DNA from: Onthophagus taurus
Taxonomy: Eukaryota > Arthropoda > Insecta > Coleoptera > Scarabaeidae
Direction: 5' to 3'
DNA length: 64,000 nucleotides
Assembly: GCF_036711975.1 (NCBI RefSeq)
Contig: NC_091975.1
Location: 3,846,501 to 3,910,500 of the forward strand
Within the stretch, counting starts at the first letter, position 1, and each line of letters begins with the position of its first letter. The position numbers were made by a program, and so were the translations under genes. Below, one piece after another: positions 34,810-45,677 of the stretch. The notes beneath the pieces are model-generated. The model saw only the letters and a program-made list of their open reading frames with translations, had not been told where the DNA came from and did no database searches.

Positions 34810-36837
34810 ATGATACGTGAAGGAATTAATTATTTGGATACAAGGGTAAGTGCATATAAAACAACTAAAGGAAATAATATTGGAAAATAAAATTTTCTAT
34901 GACTAAATAACAAAAGATAAAAATTGTAGAATTCTTTTAATTAGATTATAAAGACGAGTAAAGTCAATACCAGCACTGAATGCAATGTAAAGGGTCAGTG
35001 TCGTTCGGTGAACTTCTTCATAAAGTCGTAAAGAAAAATAATTCACAAAAAAAAATTTATTTACAATAAAAACCTTGTTACCAAGTGAAGTTGTTATTGT
35101 TATTAATCTTGAACGATATCAAAATTATCAACGAGTTATTACAATTCTTCTAATTAATCCAAGGATAAATTTCAATAAACGTCTTTGAGATATAAATTTT
35201 TTTTTGAAATATAAAATCCCGTTTCTGATACTAATTAATCGTTATCAATTTTTTTAAAATGTCGGGTCATCGAAGACAGACAGTTCTCCTGCGAAGGAGT
35301 TATTCGATAAATGTCGTGAGTGAAGTTGGTGATAATAATTCAATTTTACGTAGACAACAAAGTTTGTTAAGTTATAAAATGGAGGTAACGAATGGAAATT
35401 CCGAGGAAAGGGTAAAGATTATTGAGTTTTAAATATTCTTATCTATAACATTAAGAATGTAAAATTATATTCTTAAATCTATATGCTGTACAATTATTCG
35501 TGCGTTCAAATATTGTGCGTATTATTGAAAACAAATATTGAATATAAATACTGCCTCAGCCGGAAGCAACCTCGGCTTTGAAATAGGGAGTGATACCTCG
35601 CGGCATGAGATTTCAGCTTATTTGACACGAATGATATCATAGATATGTATATACACAATTTTTCAGGTTGTAATCGCAACCAAATATTGATTAAACGAAT
35701 ACTACCTCGGCCGCAAGCGACCTCGGCTTTGAGGCATGATACTAATACTATTACATACGAATAATATCAAGGAAGTTGTTGGCACAATTCAATTTGCCCA
35801 AAATAATTTCGATGTCTCAAATACATTTTCTTCCTGCATTTCGATCGCTATTCTTCTCTATCCTTCTTCTGTTAAGACTCGATTAGAAACAGTGTGTCTG
35901 ATCCTTCGAATTCAGGATGTATCTGACCTTCTTCTATGTTGGGGTACATATCCAAGATCGACATTGTCTTCGATAATGGACTAAATATATTTCTGTATAA
36001 ATCTCTCGTTTGGAACAAAAATAATTTATTTTTAGATTTAATTATTTAAGTTTTTAATTTTCATGTTTTTAGTTATGTTACAGTGGTCAAAAATGTCATA
36101 AAATTCCAGAAACTTTGGTGAAGTTGTACGGAGCAAAAGTGTACACATTGGACCTAAGTTTCAACGAATTAGTAACATTGCGTGGTTTGGAAGGATTTCC
36201 TCTCCTTAGAGAGTTGATTCTGGATAATAATCAACTAACCGACAACATAATTTTACCGTATATGCCGTATTTACAAACTCTTTCCATCAATAAAAATAAA
36301 GTAATTATTATAAAAACAAATATTAATTCGTAATAAGTTTTACTTTTTTGATGTAGATCACTGATATCGAAGGATTATTAATTAAAATAAGACACAATCT
36401 TCCTGCAATAAATTATTTGAGCCTTTTAGGAAATAAAGCTTGCCCAAACCAGCTTTCGGATATATCGAACGATGAAGAGGATTATCAAAGATACAGGTCA
36501 ATTAATAAATGAATCATAAAAATTTCAATTTTTTATTCATCTTTTTAGATATCACGTTCTGTATCATCTACCAAAATTAAAGTTTTTAGATTCAAGCAAA
36601 GTAGATGATTCGGAGCGAATCGAAGCTTCGAGAAGGGGAAAGTTTATGAAAATTGTTAAACCGAAACAAAACGAATTGGGTGGAGACAATTTGAGCCCGA
36701 TTATTTCTAATTATACACCTTTGCCCAGAACCATTAGAAGTCCAAACGACCATAAAGGAATGTACAGTAAATGTAAATATAAATACACAGGGAAACATTC
36801 CGAAGGAAATCGTTTCATATCAAATAATGATCTTTAG
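34810..36837 (+). CDS. LRMDA (C10orf11)-like leucine-rich repeat protein
   Basis: The main form has exons 35259-35411, 36073-36300, 36357-36496 and 36549-36837, all in phase, giving 269 residues. The N-terminus (MSGHRRQTVLLRRSYSINVV) is basic and Ser-rich. Leucine-rich repeats start at about residue 52: YGAKVYTLDLSFNELVTL, RGLEGFPLLRELILDNNQL, YLQTLSINKNKITDIEG, INYLSLLGNKACP. An LRR cap follows (YRYHVLYHLPKLKFLDSSKV, DDSERIEAS). This order, including the GNKA cap and the LDSSKV.D.ER.EA ending, matches vertebrate LRMDA, linked to melanocyte differentiation; its role in insects is unclear. An alternative first exon 34810-34845 (MIREGINYLDTR|gtaagt) is also phase 0 and could splice straight to 36073. 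The long first intron carries dispersed repeats. Confidence 0.8.
35531..35760. repeat. Dimer of ~150-bp unit with CCTCGGC core
   Basis: Two diverged direct copies about 150 bases apart start ACAAATATTGA (35531) and CAAATATTGA (35681). Each has the core GCCGGAAGCAACCTCGGCTT or GCCGCAAGCGACCTCGGCTT, followed by a GAATGATATCA/GAATAATATCA stretch. They lie within the LRMDA-like gene's first intron and are related to the repeats at 9.0, 10.8 and 44.5 kb. Confidence 0.6.
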
Positions 36838-37600
36838 GTTTTAAACTTTGCAAGTTAAAGTGTATCTGGAAAATATGATCTGAATAATTATTTTAATGAT
36901 TTAAGAATTAAACTTTATAATATCATAAAATATTGTACTTTTATTGTTATTAATGTATTATATTGAACTAAAACTGCACTAGACTAGATCTACAAAGTTT
37001 TGGATTTCGTCGTACAGTTAAACAGGCTTTTAGTTATCTGTATTGTGTATACAGCATTTCACAAATATTAATATTTAATAGAATTCTTATTATTGTCTGT
37101 CAACAACAACCTAAATATGTGTATCTATAAACAAGTTTGTATTCTTTTAAATATTGTCATTTGAAACAGGTAACCATCAAAAGATGGCGCTAATGCGAAA
37201 TTATAAATTCAGTGTATTTATTGTGATTAGAAAAATGTATAATATCCTTCAATTTATATCTCAGTTTGTTGATAAACACTCCTTTTAAATATAACAAATC
37301 GCGTAATAAACTGTTCAAAATGTAATTTTTATCTGAAAGTAAACATAAACTATATGAAGGAAAGCTTTGATATCTCCTCTCTTAAACAAACAATAACGAA
37401 AGAGAATAAAGCCGCAATTCGATTCTTCAATTATTTGCTGAAACTAAAAGATGATTTTATAAAATGACTCACATCGATTAACAAACCCATAAACTCGTCG
37501 CAGAACGTTTCCAAGAAACCGTTATTATGATGACAGGTTACGTCATCCGGTAAAAAGCGAAATGTCAACAAACCTAGTGATTTTTATCATTTCAGAGACG
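36838..37600. other. 3' UTR of LRMDA-like gene and spacer
   Basis: AT-rich, with no second gene. The sequence near 36960 (TATTGAACTAAAACTGCACT) faintly resembles the start of the CTAGAAC repeats at 19081. Confidence 0.35.
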
Positions 37601-37601
37601 T

Positions 37602-37607
37602 TCAGTT
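37602..37607 (+). promoter_or_regulatory. Candidate initiator for cindr
   Basis: GTTCAGTTGG contains a consensus initiator TCAGTT about 230 bases before the cindr ATG, with no TATA box. A DPE-like GGTTG lies about two bases off the usual +28 position, so support is weak. Confidence 0.28.
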
Positions 37608-37832
37608 GGTAATAGGTGTACGTAGTAATAAAGGTTGGTTTATTTCGCTGTGAAATGTTTAAGGTTTTTCCACGATAAAAATCACCGTAACTTTTCTTTT
37701 ATTAACAAAGAAAATTTCCCCTTTTTATGTTAATAATGGTCAAAAAAGAATCGTCTTAATCAAACAATAAAAATAATCTTTACATATTTTTTTTAATTAA
37801 AATTCGGGAAGAAGAATACAATAAGATAAAAA

Positions 37833-40800
37833 ATGGGTAAGAAATATATTTGTAACTAAATTCTACACGATTTTAAATGTTAATCAATTATTGTAGGTGA
37901 AATGCTTGTTGAAAATGACTATATAGGTCAACTACCTAACGAGTTAACCTTAAAAAAAGGGGATATAGTTAAAGATGTGATACAATGGTCCCCGGAATGG
38001 TATAAAGGTACTATAAACAACAAAAACGGTCTTTTCCCAAAAAGTTGTGTGTCCACATTAAAAGATTCAAAAGACAACGTTATTTTACGTCATCACAAAA
38101 AAGAATCTGGCAGTCGGCAATGTCGAGTTGTCTTTAGTTACAGCCAAGATCATGAGGACGAGTTAAATTTAAAAGTGGGAGATGTAATTGATGTTTTGGG
38201 CGAGGAAGAAGAGGGTTGGTGGAGAGGAGTTCTATATGGAAAAGAGGGTGTGTTTCCCTCAAATTTCGTCGAAGAGATATCACAACCAATCAAAATACCT
38301 ACGATGGGTAATCCAGAAAAAAATATTGGATCAACCGCCGGAGAAGTAGAGGCTAAATCTCCTTCGTTACCTCCCAAACCAGGTGAGTCAACCATAAGAA
38401 TATATAAATTTGTTGATATTTTGGATTATAAGTTTAGGAATTAATATTTGTTTGAGATAAGATAAAAAAAGATAGAGAGAATAAAGTGTGTTTTGTTAAT
38501 ATTAATGTTAACAAAACTCATCTCTATTAAAAATAAATAAATAGATAGTTTATAAATTAAATTTTTAAGAAATTATTTTATTTAATTTGAATTGTTTAAT
38601 TCTTTTGTAACTGATGTTTTAATTAATTTTTAGATTTATTTTGTGGTTAAAATAATTTTAGCACTACCCAAAATACCATCATTTGATTATTAAGGAAATT
38701 TTCCAAATATACTTTATATTCTTTGCCCGAGCTTATCCAGACAAATGAATCTTTAAAGACGGAGCAACCCAACCCATGGAACTAATATTTATTTTATTTA
38801 GAAGTCCCACCAAATTCCTTTAGTTTCTAATCAAGCTCCATTCTCAAGTTCAACATTGTTTCGCCAGCACATATCTGTCAGATCATATTTAAGTTATACT
38901 CTTTGACAATTTGTATTCTTTAAATTAATGTATTATTTGAATGCAAAGCAAGAGACCAAGAGGAAGGTTATCAAAACAATGGGAAGACACACAACAACTA
39001 ATGACCGTAAGAATTTGGAAGGGAGTAGCTTCTACTTCTGTAATAAAACATTTATTATGAATTTATCTACTACTTCCTCATTGTATGATTCATATGGCTA
39101 CTAATTAATGTATAATACATTTCATGGTTGTGTTTCGAAGAGGACGTCGAAAATATACAACATAATGTCGTTGTACGACATGTTAAAACTGCGTTCGAAA
39201 CTAAGTTTACAGCTTGACCTAATTAAGTATTGATTATAAACTATCCTTTATTGTCCCATTCAGTATACAGTACATAATATACAACTTACACACTAATGCC
39301 CCCTCTTCCTCCTCTCCCTCGTCACCTCCACCATCTATGCTCTCCCATTTACACACCCAATACTTATTCGCCTTCTCTTCATTCCTGCATCGAAATCGCG
39401 CAATCATACCTCTTCAACCTAAACACGCTGTTCTTGTTTTTCCACATATTTATATCTACTGTCCAACTCTTCCCACAATATTGACCCTTCCCTCCTCATT
39501 TTTTGTATATCCTCTATTGAGTATCTTGCTCAGATATAATATTCCCTTCTTTCTTGTTGTTCATACTCTCCCCAATAATATTCCCTTCAAACTGCTCTTC
39601 CGCTCCAACTTATCCTTATACTTTATCACCCTCTACTTATTTCCACTCTCATCTTCTCCAGCTTCAACTCTCACTATCTATATCCTGGTGTCTCCTTGCT
39701 TAACCCCAAAACACCTTCAATATTCTCCTCCATCATCTTGTGTCTTTTCTGTCCCCACGAGTTTTTTTTTTGTAAACCAAAAAAAAAGGCCGTCTTCCCT
39801 GCTGGCTTTCCCCTTTTCAACCATATCAGCATCTTCAACAATTCCTCCATCTTAATTTCCCCTACATCTTTCTTCCCCAATCTTAAGTACCTTCTTATCA
39901 ATGTATTATTATCTCATCTAATAGACATTGCTTGGAGTTTTAAAACAATTTAATTCTAAACCTAGGAGGTTCATAAATGAGCCCTAGACTCACAAACCTC
40001 AAGTACACTGTGTTAATTAATTATCTTATTATATCTTTGTAATAGCAATACTGTGATATTGGTTGCATACTTGCAATGATGACGTCGGGTAGGATAATTA
40101 AATAACACACTGTATGTAATTTAACAATTCGGTGATAATCGATCAGTTGAGTGCAATACTTTGTTATGACATAATTGAGTAAGAACTATTCCTATGAATT
40201 TTGGAAATGTTGAACTTTTTTATGATTTCCTTATGAATACTTTAAAATAACAAACCAAAACTCTTATGTTTTGGTTCCAATTAAGAGAAATAATAAGATT
40301 AATAAAAAATGGTTTAATTGCAGTGAAAACACTATGCGAAGTCAAATACACCTATAAAGCTCAAAACGATGACGAATTAACGTTAAAAGAAGGAGACTTG
40401 ATCACGTTAATTTCAAAAGATGGTGTTGATGCTGGTTGGTGGAGAGGCGAGCTAAATGGCCGAGTTGGTGTTTTCCCCGATAATTTCGTGGTTATTATCC
40501 CAACAACGTCGACAACTTCAACAATGCCATCAGATGAAAAAGAGAAAGAAGTCATCTCAAAGCCATGGATTTCGCCAGATTCTACAAAACCAATATCCCA
40601 AAGATCTTCAATAGATTCAAAAGCGGGTGATATTTCCAATAAACATCCCCCAGTTCCAGCTAAGAAACCCAATGTTCCCATTAAGAAAAGTCCAAGTTCT
40701 GGAGGTGGAAATATATTTCAAGCCCTTAGAAAAACATTGGAAGGAATCGATAATAAAAAAGATGTTGTAGATGGTGGGGTTGGCAGCAAAAATAAATTGG

Positions 40801-41666
40801 AGATGAGTAAAAATAGTAACAAAGCAAAACGGGAGGATGAGAATCAAAATGCGTTTGATCAAGTTGAAAGGAATTCTCTTTTAAAAGATGTTCGAGCTGG
40901 AAGGGCGAAACCACCATCGAGACGACCTCCAACGAACACAAATAAAGAGGAGGAAAACAAGGAAATTTTGAATGATGATGATATCCCCCATGAAACACAC
41001 GAAATTAAACCTCAAGTGAGGGAATGGGAGCGACACAAAGCGCCGTGGTTAGAAGAAATGAAGATAAACCAAGCGAAAAGATCATCTACTTCTCCCGGAC
41101 CAGAAATTAGAAAAAACATTGAAATGGAGGACGTTAAAGTGGTACCAGAAAGAGAAAGTCCTCAAGATATGTCGAAATCAATGCCCGCATTGAGTTCAAA
41201 AAGAATAAAATCGCCATTAGAAAAAATAGAAATTGAAAAATCTGATCATCATCAAAAAGATCATCATCATCACCATCATCACGCAATAAAACCATCGATC
41301 CCAAGACTAAAATCAAATGAGGCATCTTCCCACACAGATTCTAATTTAAGTAACAATTTAAATCATAACGTAAATTATAAGAAATCGGAAGTAATCGGTA
41401 AGTTAACGGAATTACCACCAAATAATGTTGCGAATAATGGAGAGACGACGATAAGTTTCACACAATACATCGAGTTAGCCCAAAAAGTTGAGGTTTTAGA
41501 ACGATTAGTGGAAAAACAAAATGAAATGATCGCCCAACATCATTTAATGCATCAAACGCAAATCGAAGAATTGCGAGTTAAATTGTCTGCGGAAATTAAA
41601 AAAAGGTTGATTCTTGAGGGCGAATTTGAAAAGATTACTTTAACGCGGGAACATTTAAATATTTAA
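37833..41666 (+). CDS. cindr: CIN85/CD2AP orthologue (cindr), three SH3 domains
   Basis: Exons 37833-37836 (only ATGG), 37897-38382 and 40324-41666 join to 610 residues. It is an adaptor linking Cbl and receptor endocytosis to cortical actin and cell junctions. SH3-A is about 4-57 ([34 protein letters not shown]). SH3-B is about 76-129 ([32 protein letters not shown]). SH3-C is about 166-221 ([37 protein letters not shown]). A Pro-rich linker follows ([14 protein letters not shown]). Near 349-366 [18 protein letters not shown] resembles the capping-protein-interacting motif of CD2AP/CIN85. A His run lies near residue 485. The C-terminal coiled coil ([20 protein letters not shown]) is typical of the family. 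The first exon supplies only one codon and one base. Intron 2 holds a LINE relic and a MITE. Confidence 0.92.
39295..39950 (-). pseudogene. LINE relic in cindr intron, antisense
   Basis: On the minus strand [20 protein letters not shown] resembles the segment before the reverse transcriptase (EE....L..LK.GKA.G.DGI). It is followed, after a deletion, by [13 protein letters not shown], which resembles the post-polymerase GVS.ETPGY motif of a common insect LINE group. The rest is degraded, ending in charged sequence toward 39300. The C/T-rich plus strand produces a long open frame that is only the shadow of this relic. Confidence 0.55.
40004..40114. mobile_element. Small TA-flanked inverted-repeat element (MITE), copy B
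   Basis: A 111-bp unit from TACACTGTGTT to AACACACTGTA. The interior is the reverse complement of copy A: ATACTGTGATATTGGTTGC, ATACTTGCAATGATGACGTC. It lies in cindr intron 2, beside the LINE relic. The left end differs from copies A and C by one base. Confidence 0.85.
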
Positions 41667-43620
41667 AATGGAATTTGTAAAAATCCGCAATTTTTTATTA
41701 CTTTTTGTATATTTCAGGTAAATATTTTTATATATTTATATATCACTTTTTTATTCATTAAATTAAAATACTGAAGTGCTTAAAATTGATTAATTATTAA
41801 TTAAACAAGCTATGTGATTTTGGAAGGTTGATGATGAAACACTAAATATTACAGCTATTTTATCTTTTTCTCACACATATTAAGCGCTAAATATCAATTT
41901 AATAAACAAATATTTAATGGAAATACCGAAAGTTTTTCGAAAACTTTTTTATTAATTATGCGTTATGATTAATTATTTTAAATAATAATCCTGTTACCTG
42001 ATAATAATATCTATCTTATAAAACCATACAAATCTACTCGCATCTCATGATTTTAAAAAGCGATTAAAAAGGCTTCTATGTAACCGAAATGTGATTAATT
42101 ATTCCTCTTTTTTTTTTAATGTTTAGAGTGAATCAGAATGTGTAATTAAATTATTTGGAGTATTAATATCGGTAATATAAGCTAATAAAAATCGATAATG
42201 TTTAAAATTAAAGGGTATAGATTTACTGTAAATTTTTGATACATTGAATTTGAATCTTGGAAATGTTCTGTTATGAATTAAATCACTGTATTTGTTATTG
42301 CCCTACTCAATTGGACCATTTAGATCTTTTTTTGTTTTGGTTATCAATTTTTAAAGCAAGTACTGCATTTTGGTTCTGTTATTATTTTTTTAATCATCTG
42401 TTTAATTTATCTTATTAATTTTTATTATATAATTAAACTGTTTTTTAATTTTCTGTGCCACATTTTATTTCCAACACTTCCCTGTATATATGGCGCAGTA
42501 TTTTCCTCTCAAAGGTGCCGAATAGCCGCATAGGTGTTTTATACATTCGATTATTTCGCTGCAGATGGCTACATTTGACCGAAACTAGTCTCATGTATTC
42601 AAATAATAACAAAGACAAGTTATTATATCAGTTGTTGTTGGTTATTTTAAATTGTTTATATTTATTATTCCAAATAATTTTTACACAATCATTATGATTC
42701 ACTTACTACAATAACTCTTTTTAAATGTCTTTTTTATGTATTAAAGAAACGCTCATTAGTATTAAAAGTAAAGTGCGTATAGATGTGAAAATATATAAAA
42801 CCATATTATATTAAATAATATAATATATATAAACTAAAAACGCTAAAATCCCGAAATGAATGAGAATGTATTTTTATAGCCAAAACCTATTAATTATAAA
42901 TTATCTCTGTTATAAAGATGAAAATTTGAATTATTTAAAGTATAATATTGATAACAAAAATTAAGAAATGATTAACCGGATTAAATTCGTGTTAAATTGT
43001 ATTGAAATATTGCAGAAAATAACGTCACATGTCTTATATTATTTAGAATAACCAATATTTAAAAAGTATTATTAATCTAAGAATATAAAATTTGAAGAAA
43101 AGAACGGTCTATTCCAAGGTACTAATTGTTAGCTCTTAATTTTCCATTTATGTGGTAGCTATTTACAAAAATATAAATCGTATAAAATAACACGAAAAGT
43201 TGTGAGAGAATTTAATTATTAATATTATTTTGTAAGTATCTAAACGAATTTTTTTTTACATTAGCATGTTATGGTACTAAAACTAAACAATTAAATGTAA
43301 GGTTTTCAAAAACATAAGTTATTCTTTTTTGTATATTTTTGTTCCGCGTAACGTATAGAGTGTATATCATTTACAAGAACTAAACATTCCAATTTTTTTT
43401 TACAAAACATTTAGTCAGCACTTTATATGTACATAATTATCGTGTAAGATATAATTAAAAATGGAATGCAAATTGTACTTAGAGTTGTTGATTATAATTA
43501 AAAAATATAGATGAAACCATAAAGAAATTAATCGTTTTTAAAAACCCTCATATTTCATTTAAAAAAATTTAAAAGACAAACTGTTTTGGAGTGGGGGAAA
43601 CACACCTGTTGTGCGGACAA
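41667..43620. other. 3' UTR of cindr and spacer
   Basis: Very AT-rich. AATAAA at 41901 is a candidate polyadenylation signal and others follow. An 80-codon frame at 42455 shows no domain. No gene is seen. Confidence 0.45.
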
Positions 43621-43625
43621 TACCA

Positions 43626-43740
43626 TGACGTCAGAATGAGGTTTTCCTCCCTCGTGTCGCCATGGAAATGGATGCGCCAACATGAAGAAGGGTGGAAAAT
43701 TGAGAGGGTACGTTTTAGTTAGTACTTGGCTGGCGGTCGA
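43626..43740 (+). promoter_or_regulatory. GC-rich putative promoter upstream of bitesize-like gene
   Basis: A perfect cAMP-response element TGACGTCA lies at 43626-43633. GC-rich sequence follows (TCGTGTCGCCATGG, GGCTGGCGGTCGAAG) and stands out from the AT-rich flanks. About 2 kb upstream of the first coding exon at 45678, it could be the promoter and a non-coding first exon, but no TATA box or proven donor was found. Confidence 0.35.
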
Positions 43741-44449
43741 AGTTTAAACAACGCCTCGCGGCGAAAATAAGCACGCATTCTCGATTCGAAAAGAGAAATA
43801 CATAGTTTTGTATTGTTTCATTGAATTAATTAAGGTTTTTGGAAAGGTGATTAAGTGGAAATTGGAACTATAAAATGTCGAAAAACAATTGTATGTGGAA
43901 TTTAGTTTTAAATTATACTTAATACACAAGAACTTAATTTAACTTGCATTAAAAGATTAGCTTAATTAAAAGATTGGGGAAATTAGATTGCATTCAAAAC
44001 TTTTCAATTCAAAATACAACTGATTCTTCTTTCTAATTATCCCATCTTTAACGATGATATCCATCCCTAGGGGAAAAAGTAAGATATCAGATTCAACTTG
44101 TTTCCTAACCGTAAACTCATCGCGCAAGTATTTTCACTTCTTCCTCAATTCGCACAAAAAAAATTTCATTCTGTTATGTTATTTTGTTACATAGTTTCGC
44201 GAATAACAAAGTCAATCGAATGTGAATTTTGAACGTAGTTTTTTTTTAAATGCCCTTTTATTTCGATTACGCTCATCGTTTAGCAAAAAAATTAAAAATT
44301 GTAGTAACAATCTGCATTGCGGACATAGAAAAGCTGAAACAATTCGCTTTAATCTCTCGTGGGTCTCACGAATCGTTAATAAACGATTTATATATTAAAT
44401 CGTAAAATTTAATTATATGAACGTAAGTTGGTTCATTTGATGTCTTCGA

Positions 44450-44830
44450 AAGTGAACTCAAGGTACAACTCTTGAATGAGAAATCGTTTATAATCACTTC
44501 GAGACGTTGGATATGTAGTTATATCAACCTAAAGCTGGTATAAACTTAGTTCTAGCGCGTCGCCCGCAAGCCACCTCGGCGGAGTTAGATGATATCGCTC
44601 ATTTGATGTCGTGAAAAGGTACAACACTTGAATGAGAAATCGTTTGTAAACATTCCGCCGAGGTATGTAACCTTATTAACATAAAGCTGCGATAAAGTAT
44701 TAGGTTTAGCGTTGTTTAGCCTAACATACAACACTTGAATGAGAAATTGTTTTTCTCACTTAGCCGAGGTCGCTTGTGGTATATATAGAGATGCTGGATA
44801 TGTAATTAACCTTTTTAAGCTTTAAAGTAG
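44450..44830. repeat. Three diverged repeats with GAATGAGAAATCGTTT core
   Basis: TACAACTCTTGAATGAGAAA (about 44464), TACAACACTTGAATGAGAAA (about 44620) and the same again (about 44725) recur at intervals of about 156 and 104 bases. Each is followed by a related CGAGG/CCGAGG stretch, TATGTA.TTA and AAAGCT. Copies of the CCTCGGC motif lie at 44560 and, inverted, 44764. It is probably the same repeat family as at 35.5 kb. Confidence 0.55.
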
Positions 44831-45677
44831 CGTTAATTTGAGATATTCTGAGTTTTAAGGAAATAGAAACCGGCAATGATGAGATAACCACTAAGCGATC
44901 AAAACCCGAATTGTATTGCAGTGGTCACAGAACACGTGGGGAAAACCACATGTTATCGATCGCATCTTCGAACTAATGGTGACCCTTTATAATTGTGTTG
45001 GAAATTTATAACTAAATATTTACATAATAGTTAGTACAAGTTTTCTTTTGTTTCCAGAAGAAAAGTTTTATTTATCTTGAAAACTTTACATTTACACTTT
45101 ACCAACCTCATCGATCTCACCAACACTTTTCTCCAACTTCCCACTTTCTCAAGTTTAATGTGATGCTTTTTACTCCTCGAGGTTGTCCACGAAAAGAATA
45201 TATTTTAATATTTGGAATACAATGCAACCTAATTTCGCTAATTTATCAAATTTTTTTTGTTTTATTTTTTAACAAATATATAACTAAAACTAGCATGTAG
45301 TTTCAACCCAATCCATATCATTTCATACACCGTCAAGAATAATACAGCAGAATTTCGTATTTGAATACGGTTTCAGATGCGATCTAATCGAAACGTAAAC
45401 TTTGTCAAACAACTCAGGAAGTACTATTCCATAACCAGCGGGAGCAGAATTGAACTTGACATAAACCGATAACGTTCGCCGGATTTCGCACCCTTCAAGA
45501 CACGCGAAGAATTGGTAAATGACAAAACAATGCTTTTTCAACGTTCAAAATTGGAATTTAGGTCGAGTTGTCAAGTTGAAATAATAATCTTACCACTACC
45601 ATTATAAACCTCGCGTTCGTCATTGTTCTATTTTAAAGCTAAATTGAATCGATTCTACGTTTTATCTTCTGTCAAGT

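Noticed and set aside
39337-39855. 172-codon plus-strand open frame with many hydrophobic residues
   Set aside because: Produced by the C/T-rich strand of an antisense LINE relic; no start context, domain or splice sites.
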